Below, piece by piece: positions 8,486-15,234 of a DNA stretch of 39,423 nucleotides. How positions within the stretch are numbered: the stretch's first letter is position 1; every line of letters starts with the position of its first letter. Both the position numbers and the translations under genes were made by a program. Below the pieces are notes generated by a model. The model saw only the letters and a list, made by a program, of their open reading frames with translations, was not told the origin of the DNA and did not search any database. The DNA is from Spirochaetales bacterium (GTDB taxonomy: Bacteria; Spirochaetota; Spirochaetia; Sphaerochaetales; Sphaerochaetaceae), in contig JAAZAT010000282.1 of assembly GCA_012514185.1 (NCBI GenBank), forward strand, positions 1 to 39,423, given 5' to 3'.

Positions 8486-9034
8486 ATGCGGATTCACCTT
8501 GTCGCCCTGGTTTTGCTGATTCCTTTCAGCCTTTCTGCACGGCATGCCGGATTGGCAGTCTCCCTCGACCTCTGCTCGCTGGACAGCCTTGCCTCTGATA
8601 CCGCGATTGTCCGCATGGAAGCCGCCTTGGATGTTACCCCGGAGTTCAGCCTGAGCATGCCCCTGACTTTGATGGCAGAGCGGTACCGCGGAGGAGTGCA
8701 ACTGTGGGAGACAGGCATCTTTCTCCAGTACCACCCGCTTGGTTGGGACCTGTTCCTCTCGCTGTCCCTGATGCAGGTTGCTTGTGTTGCCAACCATCCC
8801 TATGAGGATGGGACGCAGCTGTTGTTCCTGAACGAAATGGCGGTAGGGTGGCAATGCTCCTTCCCCCCGTCCATTGTCGTCAAACCGAGTGTGATCATCA
8901 AGGATCCCAATCGCATCCTCACCGAGGAGTATGGCTCCTTGCAGTCGTTGTTTACACGGTTTCCCATGGTTCGCTTCGCCCTGCTTGTCGGATGGACGTT
9001 TCCTGTTCCCTCCTCCAAGGGTGCAGGGCGGTGA
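8486..9034 (+). CDS. Small exported protein, function unknown
   Basis: 182 residues from the ATG at 8486, preceded by GGAGGGT at 5 bases; upstream in-frame ATGs have no ribosome site. The N-terminus MRIHLVALVLLIPFSLSARHA is a classical signal peptide with probable cleavage after SARHA or SLSA. The mature part is rich in alternating strands (GGVQLWETGIFLQYHP, LFLSLSLMQVA), compatible with a small barrel or beta-sandwich in the periplasm or outer membrane. The 9068 lipoprotein gene follows after 33 bases and is probably co-transcribed. I do not recognise the family. Confidence 0.7.
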   Translation: MRIHLVALVLLIPFSLSARHAGLAVSLDLCSLDSLASDTAIVRMEAALDVTPEFSLSMPLTLMAERYRGGVQLWETGIFLQYHPLGWDLFLSLSLMQVACVANHPYEDGTQLLFLNEMAVGWQCSFPPSIVVKPSVIIKDPNRILTEEYGSLQSLFTRFPMVRFALLVGWTFPVPSSKGAGR

Positions 9035-9067
9035 AGAGTTTGCATGAACAGGAAGGAGGAAGTTTGT

Positions 9068-9907
9068 ATGATGCGCACACTGGGTAATTGGGTGGTGGTC
9101 ATCCTGCTTGTCCTGCCGCTCAGCGGATGTTCGATGGGCTGGGAAGTGCAGAGCAAGGCGAAAATCAGCGATGACCAGCTGTTTCCTGCTGTATCGGAGA
9201 TGATCGAGCAGCAGAAGGATGTGGTATGGCCGTATCTGCAGGAGGACCTGCAGCGCAGCCTTGCCTCAAGACAGGTCAATGCCGGTGAGATTGTGACCAA
9301 TACCTTGGAGGAGGAACAAGGCCGGCAATATCTGGAGTTCTGCTACACCGTAGGCAGGGATGCGGATATTGAGGAGGTCGTCGCCTTCGCCCATGGTCTG
9401 CTGAATGAACAGGAGCAGCAGGAGTTGGATGAGAAGCTTGAAGCAGCACGAACACTCATGCTGGACAAGGCGGAAGTGCTCAGCCGCGGCTTGGCTCCCA
9501 GCCAGCGTGCTGCATTCTGGAAGGATATGCAGAAACTGGTCACCAGGACGCTGGTGCTTTTTACCGCAGGCGTAGTCTATGCATGCATCCCTACGGTGGT
9601 GTTCTGGGGGAAAATCTCTGCAGCAACCGCCATCGCTGTAGCAACCGGAGTGGTCGCCAGCACAGTCATGTCCATCTGGCGGTACTATCAGTTCGGCGGC
9701 AGCATCGACGAATCGTTCGGTGAATGGCTGACCAGCGTCACAACCGAGCCTGAACTGTCGTATGCCCTGGCGGCTAGCGTGATTGCAGTGGGCAATACCC
9801 TCAAGCGGGGAGCGGTGGTGACAGGAATCATCATCTGCGTGTTTGCCCTCTACAACGTCGTGGACATGGTTAAACCGATGCTTGCCAAATACAATTTCGG
9901 TGTTTGA
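9068..9907 (+). CDS. Lipoprotein with a hydrophobic four-helix C-terminal region, function unknown
   Basis: 279 residues from the first of two consecutive ATGs (9068/9071), preceded by AAGGAGGAAG. A start at 9044 is possible but lies upstream of that ribosome site. The signal peptide ends LPLSGC (C21), so it should be lipidated. Residues about 30-150 form charged amphipathic helices, including an EQEQQELDEKLE stretch. Residues about 160-275 hold four hydrophobic segments (LVLFTAGVVYA, ATAIAVATGVVAS, YALAASVIAVG, VVTGIIICVFALY). A lipid anchor plus membrane-inserting helices is an unusual combination. No family was recognised. Confidence 0.75.
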   Translation: MMRTLGNWVVVILLVLPLSGCSMGWEVQSKAKISDDQLFPAVSEMIEQQKDVVWPYLQEDLQRSLASRQVNAGEIVTNTLEEEQGRQYLEFCYTVGRDADIEEVVAFAHGLLNEQEQQELDEKLEAARTLMLDKAEVLSRGLAPSQRAAFWKDMQKLVTRTLVLFTAGVVYACIPTVVFWGKISAATAIAVATGVVASTVMSIWRYYQFGGSIDESFGEWLTSVTTEPELSYALAASVIAVGNTLKRGAVVTGIIICVFALYNVVDMVKPMLAKYNFGV

Positions 9908-9928
9908 GCAAGCTCTGTGTTTCTGAGG

Positions 9929-9957
9929 TTGCTCCAGCCAATGCTTTGTGAAATACT
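9929..9957 (+). promoter_or_regulatory. Predicted promoter of pepT
   Basis: TTGCTC (9929-9934), a 17-base spacer, then AATACT (9952-9957). The inferred start near 9964 leaves a leader of about 30 bases carrying the GGAG ribosome site. Each hexamer matches the housekeeping consensus at about four of six positions. Confidence 0.45.
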
Positions 9958-9993
9958 GTGTGCATCACGAACATCAGCAAGGAGCTCCTCACC

Positions 9994-11238
9994 ATGTCTA
10001 CTTCCCTGAAAAATGAAATCCTCTCACGGTTCCTCCGTTATGCAGTCATCGATACCATGAGCGACGACCAGGCAGTGGCCGTCAAGCACCCCTCCACCGA
10101 CGGTCAGTGGGACCTGTTGAACCTGCTCGTCGATGAATTGAAGGAGCTCGGCATCAGCGACATCCAAGTCGATCCCAACGGGGTGGTCATTGCAAGGCTG
10201 GCTTCCAATATCGATCATCCGGTGCCCACCGTTGCCTTCATGGCCCATGTCGATACCGCAGATGATGTGATGGGAAACAACGTAAAGCCAAGAGTGATCG
10301 ACTCCTACGACGGCAAGGACATCGTGCTGAACGAGCAGTACACTCTCGTGGCCGAAGAAAATCCCGAGCTGGCCAAGTATGTGGGGGAGACGATCATCGT
10401 CACCGACGGTAACACCTTGCTGGGCAGCGACGACAAGGCCGGGGTGGCTGAGATCATGAGCGCCGCAGCCTACCTGAAAGCCCATCCCGAGATCAAGCAC
10501 GGGGTGGTGGAGTTCATCTTCACCAGCGACGAGGAGACCGGCTCTGGCATGAATACCTTCCCTTACGACAAGATCAGCTGCGACTACTGCTATACCATCG
10601 ATGGGGGGAAACGCTTTGAGATCGAGAGCGAGTGCTTCAATGCAGCAACGGTGAAGGTCCATTTCAGCGGGGTCAGCTATCACCTGGGCATGGCCCGCGG
10701 CAGGCTTGTCAACGCACTGACGATGGCCTCGTTCTTCATCAATGCACTTCCCCAAGCCGAAAGCCCGGAAGCTACCGATGGCCGTTACGGTTACTACTGC
10801 GCCCAGAACATCAGCGGGACCAGCACCGAGGTGGACCTTGTCATCTATCTCAGGGATTTCGACCTGGACATCCTGAATCGCAGGATTGATGCGATCAAGA
10901 GTCTTGCTCTTGCCACCGAGGCTCTCTATCCGAACGGAAAGGTCAGCGTCGATGCAAAACACATCTACTACAACATGGCCTTGGTTGCAGCAAAGAAACC
11001 CTTTGCCATGGAGAACCTGTATGAGGCAGGCCGGCAGCTCGGCATGGAGCTGAAGAGTGAGCTGATTCGCGGCGGCACGGATGGGGCGCGCATGGCAAAT
11101 GAACGCGACATCCCCTGTCCGAACATTTTCACCGGCGGTCACAACCTGCATTCACGCTTTGAGTGGGCGGCCCTTCCTGCCATGGTGGATGCCTGCCGCC
11201 TGATAATCAAGATTGTCGAGGTGGGTGCCTTGAAATGA
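9994..11238 (+). CDS. pepT: Peptidase T (tripeptide aminopeptidase)
   Basis: 414 residues from the ATG at 9994 with GGAG at 9981-9984; an earlier ATG at 9958 adds a tail with no ribosome site. M20B metallopeptidase motifs are in order: AHVDT (H85, D87), LLGSDDKAG (D146), catalytic TSDEETG (E180, E181), TIDGG (D203), RGGTDGARM, and a final GGHNLHS (H383). These give a complete two-zinc active site with the bridging Asp and general-base Glu. The enzyme removes N-terminal residues from tripeptides in the cytoplasm, completing peptide use. Its stop overlaps the next start as ATGA, coupling it to an envelope gene pair. Confidence 0.96.
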   Translation: MSTSLKNEILSRFLRYAVIDTMSDDQAVAVKHPSTDGQWDLLNLLVDELKELGISDIQVDPNGVVIARLASNIDHPVPTVAFMAHVDTADDVMGNNVKPRVIDSYDGKDIVLNEQYTLVAEENPELAKYVGETIIVTDGNTLLGSDDKAGVAEIMSAAAYLKAHPEIKHGVVEFIFTSDEETGSGMNTFPYDKISCDYCYTIDGGKRFEIESECFNAATVKVHFSGVSYHLGMARGRLVNALTMASFFINALPQAESPEATDGRYGYYCAQNISGTSTEVDLVIYLRDFDLDILNRRIDAIKSLALATEALYPNGKVSVDAKHIYYNMALVAAKKPFAMENLYEAGRQLGMELKSELIRGGTDGARMANERDIPCPNIFTGGHNLHSRFEWAALPAMVDACRLIIKIVEVGALK

Positions 11239-12194
11239 AGCGGCTCTGCTCTCTCCTTCTTTGCCTGCTTCTCTTTTCGCTTCCCGCCGCATCCCTTGCG
11301 ATCGACAGTGCAAGCACTGTTTCCGAGCAGGTCCGCCTATCTGTCAGGCGGGCCTTGGAGCGCGCGATGCTGCCGCTCTTGCAGGAGGACGAAACGCTGG
11401 TCGCCTATATCGATACAGCGGCCCTCACTCTTTCCGTAGGAGAGCGACACCTTGCACTTGATATCCCTGATTATGCACAGGACCTGGAAGCGTTTCTGGT
11501 CTCCAACCTCGCCTATGACGGGCTTGTCCTGGTTCAAGAGCTTCCTCCCATCGGCCTGGAGTTTGTCCTTGATCGGGGCTTTGCCGTTGAAAACAACTCA
11601 ACGACGCCCATCAGTGAGGGTCGGCCCTACTGGGTATTGGACGGCCAAGGCCACAAACGCGGCGTGGTGGTGGCCTCGCATGTGAGATCCAGCGAGCCCA
11701 AGCTGGCCTTCCTCCAGCAGACGGCAGGCAGGGAGCTTTTGGCCGGCATGGCCCTTGAGCCCATGGGGTTGTTCCCACTCAGCATCGAATCCAGCATCCA
11801 CTCGGATGGCTCGATAGGAGTGGGCGTCGGTGCTTCCTACCCTCTGCCTTCCTATCCGTTTCGCCTGCACGTGGGTTTCAGCACCCCCGATTTTACGCAG
11901 GGGTATCTGGTTGCCGGATTGGGATCGGCCCTCCCGCTCTCCCATCTTTTCTCATCCAAGAGCCATTTGGTGCGTTCCCTCAGCCTTGAAGCAAAGGCCC
12001 TTGTCGGTATAGGTACCTCCTTTGCATCAGGCGGCCTCTCCTATATGGGCGAGGGGAGCCTATCTGTGGTGTATCACCAGGGAGCCTGGACTTTCAGAGT
12101 GGGAGCAGGGAACCATCTTGCTGCCTCCAGCCAATCGTTGGTGCGTCAAGGGCTTTTCCTCAGTCTCGGAACATCGTACACTTATACACCATGA
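11235..12194 (+). CDS. Exported beta-rich protein, function unknown
   Basis: 319 residues from the ATG in the ATGA overlap with pepT. The N-terminus MKRLCSLLLCLLLFSLPAASLA is a signal peptide with likely cleavage after SLA. Residues about 25-190 are mixed alpha/beta. Residues about 195-319 are a run of glycine-rich amphipathic strands (GVGVGASYPL, RLHVGFST, YLVAGLGSAL, FRVGAGNHL, LFLSLGTSYTYTP), which suggests a membrane beta-barrel or beta-sandwich. It overlaps the next lipoprotein gene by ATGA, so the two products are probably made in equal amounts and may work together at the envelope. No family was recognised. Confidence 0.8.
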   Translation: MKRLCSLLLCLLLFSLPAASLAIDSASTVSEQVRLSVRRALERAMLPLLQEDETLVAYIDTAALTLSVGERHLALDIPDYAQDLEAFLVSNLAYDGLVLVQELPPIGLEFVLDRGFAVENNSTTPISEGRPYWVLDGQGHKRGVVVASHVRSSEPKLAFLQQTAGRELLAGMALEPMGLFPLSIESSIHSDGSIGVGVGASYPLPSYPFRLHVGFSTPDFTQGYLVAGLGSALPLSHLFSSKSHLVRSLSLEAKALVGIGTSFASGGLSYMGEGSLSVVYHQGAWTFRVGAGNHLAASSQSLVRQGLFLSLGTSYTYTP

Positions 12195-13597
12195 AACACG
12201 CATTGCGCACCCTCTTGATCGGCCTTCTCATCAGCCTGATGCTCACCTCCTGCTCGTCGCTGTCCGACTTGGTGCGTTCCCAGGTGGAAGGTCTTCCCTC
12301 CTGGGTGTACAGCCCCCAGACCCGAAGCGACGAGGTGGCATTCGTAGGGCAGGGAAGTGCAGCGGTGGCATACAATGCAAGGCTGCTTGCATACGAGGCC
12401 ATCCTCAAGCAGATATCGGAGTATGTCGGGGAGGATGTGCACAATGCCTACTATCGCGAGCTGACCACCACCAACGCCATTGCGGATCTCAAGCTCACCA
12501 TTTCCAGCGAATATGAACGGACAGAAGGCCGCTCCCAGAACCAGGTGTATCTTTTGGCCCGCTTGGATGCAGGGCTGCTGGCCGGTAAGCGGACAAGCGT
12601 CTACAACGAAATCTTGAAACGCGATGCTGATATTGAAGAACTGCTGAAACAGGCCGACCGCTCCTATCGGGCCAATGATGACACAACAACCATCCGTCTC
12701 TACCTGGAGGCGGCGATCCTTGCATCCCAAGGACCGGTCAATGTCAAGAAGCACGAGTTGTCGAATCTCCTGGCGAAAGCCCAAACCTTCATCTCATCGC
12801 TGCGCCTCTCTCTTCGTGATGCCAACCCAACCATGGCAAGTGTGAGCGTGTATGTCCGACGCAAGAGCCGCCTGCTCTCCCCGAAGGTTCTCAAGGCATC
12901 GGTATATGCGACGTTCCAGGCTCGAAACAGCCTGGGCAGGTCGTATACCGATTTCTTGCAGTTCAACACCGCAGGAGACGGGTTCTTCTCCTTTGTTCCC
13001 TACAACCAAGGATTGCACAAGAGCGGGGAAGTGGTTTTCTCCCTCGATTTCACCGATTTGCGTAATCGGATCACTTCTCTCCTGGATGCACAGGACATTG
13101 CGCCCATCCTCTCTGCCATGGATGAGTGCCACATCGAATTCCCCTATTCGATAGCTTCGCCGGTGGATGGGCGGACGGTGGTTGCACAGATACAGGCCTT
13201 CAACCAGCAAGGGGCCCTTCTTTCCCAGGGTGGTGCCCAAGAGGCCTTCAATGAGGAACTGGCCCTTGACGGCATCGCCGTCCAGCAGGTCTTTCTGGGT
13301 TCGGTGGAATTGGAAGAACAGCTTGCCCAACTGAAAAACCTGTACCCTCAAGGTGCATTGGCTTTCCTGGGGACGGTGGGTGTGGTAACGAATCAGCAGA
13401 TACGGGATAAGCAGGTGGTGGTGGCCTCTGGCCGGGTACGGATCCATGACCTGGAAACCCAAAGCGTGCTGTATGACACCGATGAAGTGGAGGCTGTGGC
13501 TTCGGGGGCCACCTTGCTTGAAGCACGCGAAGAGGCCTTCAGGCGGTTCGGCTCCATAGCAAGCTATCTGGTGAGGGCTTTCCTGTTCAAGCGTTGA
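12191..13597 (+). CDS. LPP20-like lipoprotein
   Basis: 468 residues from the ATG overlapping the previous stop. The signal peptide ends MLTSC (C21). Residues about 33-140 (GLPSWVYSP, FVGQGSAAVAYNARLLAYEAILKQIS, then a YLLARLD strand) resemble the LPP20/FlgO-type domain: a P-W-V opening, a GxG turn and an alanine-rich helix. The rest is beta-rich with no known motif. Its 3' end overlaps that of convergent ugpQ by 11 bases inside a 19-bp palindrome. In other bacteria, proteins of this fold are outer-membrane-associated or flagellar accessory lipoproteins. No flagellar gene is present here, so a general envelope role is the safer reading. Confidence 0.8.
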   Translation: MKHALRTLLIGLLISLMLTSCSSLSDLVRSQVEGLPSWVYSPQTRSDEVAFVGQGSAAVAYNARLLAYEAILKQISEYVGEDVHNAYYRELTTTNAIADLKLTISSEYERTEGRSQNQVYLLARLDAGLLAGKRTSVYNEILKRDADIEELLKQADRSYRANDDTTTIRLYLEAAILASQGPVNVKKHELSNLLAKAQTFISSLRLSLRDANPTMASVSVYVRRKSRLLSPKVLKASVYATFQARNSLGRSYTDFLQFNTAGDGFFSFVPYNQGLHKSGEVVFSLDFTDLRNRITSLLDAQDIAPILSAMDECHIEFPYSIASPVDGRTVVAQIQAFNQQGALLSQGGAQEAFNEELALDGIAVQQVFLGSVELEEQLAQLKNLYPQGALAFLGTVGVVTNQQIRDKQVVVASGRVRIHDLETQSVLYDTDEVEAVASGATLLEAREEAFRRFGSIASYLVRAFLFKR

Positions 13598-13601
13598 ACA
13601 G
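13583..13601. repeat. Perfect 19-bp palindrome across two convergent stop codons
   Basis: CTGTTCAA-GCG-TTGAACAG: two perfect 8-bp arms around a 3-base centre. The plus-strand TGA (13595-13597) and the minus-strand TGA (13589-13587) lie in opposite arms. It could act as a hairpin at both mRNA 3' ends or as a protein-binding palindrome. Confidence 0.85.
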
Positions 13602-14306
13602 CGCAAGCAGGGCTTTCGGATTGTTGCTGATGATTCCCTTGGCACCCCGTTCAAGCAAGGACGCCGCTTCGTCACGATCATCGACTGTCCAGGTACAGAG
13701 TTGATAGTTCCACGCTCTTGCCTGGTCGAACTGCTCCTTCGGCGGTTTCAGGTAGGTGGGCCGTACCAAATGCCTGCCTTGGCCGTGTCGCAGGATCTTC
13801 GGTACGGAGGGCGAGTCGCTGTAGATGAGGGCTGTGGGGATGCTGTTTTTGCTGATGCGCTTGAACCGAAGCAGGCTGATGGGATTGAAGGAGCTGAGCA
13901 AGGCCCGGCTCTTGAGGCTTTTCGTTTCAAGCAGTGCAAGCACGGCAGCTTCCAGACCGAGGTTTGCTGTTCCCTCGGCCTTCATCTCGATATCATACAA
14001 CACCGTGTCCCGACAAAGGTCGAGCACCTCTTCCAGCAATGGGATGTGCTGACCGTCGCCGACATCGATCCGCTTCAGTTCTTGGTAATCCAGTTCGTCG
14101 ATGCGCCTGTCAATGCCGGCTATGCGCTTCAGGTCGAAATCATGGAACACCACCAGCTCACCGCTCTTGCACTTCTGCACATCGAGTTCAATCCCGTCGA
14201 TCTTCATATCCAGGCAGGCTTTGAAGCTTGCAAGGGTATTCTCCGGATGATCGTACGAGCAGCCGCGATGGCCGAAGAGAATCGGCCTGTCAAAGACTTT
14301 CTGCAT
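13587..14306 (-). CDS. ugpQ: Glycerophosphodiester phosphodiesterase
   Basis: 239 residues from the ATG at 14306, chosen over a TTG at 14321 because GGGGGGT lies 6 bases upstream and the ATG overlaps the nfo stop as TAATG. GDPD motifs: GHRG (H13, R14) with PENT, IELDVQ (E40, D42), VFHD (H55) and YDIEMK. Together these form the general acid/base His pair and the metal site. It hydrolyses glycerophosphodiesters to glycerol-3-phosphate and an alcohol. No signal peptide is present, so it is cytoplasmic (UgpQ-like, not GlpQ). The product could join glycerol metabolism with GlpK encoded at 20372. It is co-transcribed behind nfo. Confidence 0.93.
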   Translation of the reverse strand: MQKVFDRPILFGHRGCSYDHPENTLASFKACLDMKIDGIELDVQKCKSGELVVFHDFDLKRIAGIDRRIDELDYQELKRIDVGDGQHIPLLEEVLDLCRDTVLYDIEMKAEGTANLGLEAAVLALLETKSLKSRALLSSFNPISLLRFKRISKNSIPTALIYSDSPSVPKILRHGQGRHLVRPTYLKPPKEQFDQARAWNYQLCTWTVDDRDEAASLLERGAKGIISNNPKALLALFNA

Positions 14307-15148
14307 TATTGCACCCCCCAACGGAGACGGGAGACCTCAGCCTTCCACAGTTCACTGTCGATGGTCTCAAGAACCAAGGGGATATGTTCGAATCGGGAAT
14401 CGGAGGCGATGTGATCGAAAGTCGGCCAACCGATGCTGCCCTTGCCCAGGCTCTCATGACGGTCGAGCCTGCTGCCTGCAGGCCCTTTTGCGTCGTTGAG
14501 ATGCATGCCCAACAGCTTGTCCAGCCCGATTAGGCTGTCAAACCGTGCAATGGCCTTCTCAAACTCCTCGATGCTGCCCATTTTGTATCCTGCGGCATGT
14601 GCATGGCAGGTGTCGATGCAGAACCCCACTCGATTTTGAAACCGGCACTGCTCATACAGGTACGCCAGCTCTTCGAAATTGGAGCCCAGATTGGAACCTT
14701 GGCCTGCAGTATTCTCGATGACAGCAATGGCATCGCCGGTCTCGGAAAGTGCGATGTCCAGGCTCTCGGCAACCAAGCGCAGCCCTTCCTTTGCATCTAT
14801 CTGGTTGAGATGCGAGCCCGGATGGAAGTTCAACAGCTTCAGTCCCAGCTGCTCCACACGCTTCAGTTCATCGATGAAGGCATCCAGGCTCTGTTGCCGT
14901 TTCACTGCATCAGGATTTGCGAGGTTGATCAGGTAGCTGTCGTGCACCAGGATCTGGTTGGAGGAGAAATCCAAGGACTCGCATGTTCTGACAAAGAGAG
15001 CAATGTCCTCAGGATCCAACGGCTTGGCCTTCCACTGCCTCTGATTCTTGGTGAACATGCCCAGTGCATTGGCACCGAGCTCGTGAGCCGCGATGAGGGC
15101 GTTCTGAAGCCCTCCTGCGATGCTGGTATGGGGTCCAATCGTATGCAT
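14306..15148 (-). CDS. nfo: Endonuclease IV (AP endonuclease)
   Basis: 280 residues. All nine metal ligands fall at the same residue numbers I recall for E. coli Nfo: H69, H109, E145, D179, H182, H216, D229, H231 and E261. This also fixes the start at the ATG at 15148. The enzyme cuts DNA 5' to abasic sites in base-excision repair. No Shine-Dalgarno is visible before the ATG. A TTGACA -35 and TAGCTT -10 place the expected transcription start at or next to the ATG, so the mRNA may be leaderless. It is divergent from the M16C peptidase and overlaps ugpQ. Confidence 0.97.
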   Translation of the reverse strand: MHTIGPHTSIAGGLQNALIAAHELGANALGMFTKNQRQWKAKPLDPEDIALFVRTCESLDFSSNQILVHDSYLINLANPDAVKRQQSLDAFIDELKRVEQLGLKLLNFHPGSHLNQIDAKEGLRLVAESLDIALSETGDAIAVIENTAGQGSNLGSNFEELAYLYEQCRFQNRVGFCIDTCHAHAAGYKMGSIEEFEKAIARFDSLIGLDKLLGMHLNDAKGPAGSRLDRHESLGKGSIGWPTFDHIASDSRFEHIPLVLETIDSELWKAEVSRLRWGVQ

Positions 15149-15154
15149 GGAAGA

Positions 15155-15183
15155 AAGCTAGAGCTTTCGGGCAGGGTTGTCAA
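15155..15183 (-). promoter_or_regulatory. Predicted nfo promoter with consensus -35
   Basis: Minus strand: TTGACA (15183-15178), a 17-base spacer and TAGCTT (15160-15155). The expected transcription start, 6-7 bases on, coincides with the nfo ATG at 15148. The -35 matches the consensus fully; the -10 is weak (three of six). Confidence 0.55.
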
Positions 15184-15205
15184 TCAGCTGAACTCATGGT
15201 AGTGT
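15177..15205 (+). promoter_or_regulatory. Predicted promoter of the M16C peptidase gene, sharing -35 bases with nfo
   Basis: Plus strand: TTGTCA (15177-15182), a 17-base spacer and TAGTGT (15200-15205, weak). The -35 matches consensus at five of six positions and overlaps the opposite-strand nfo -35 within TTGTCAA. Polymerase could occupy only one of the two promoters at a time. Confidence 0.4.
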
Positions 15206-15234
15206 CCTCCTTACAGAGAGAGGAGCGATACAGG

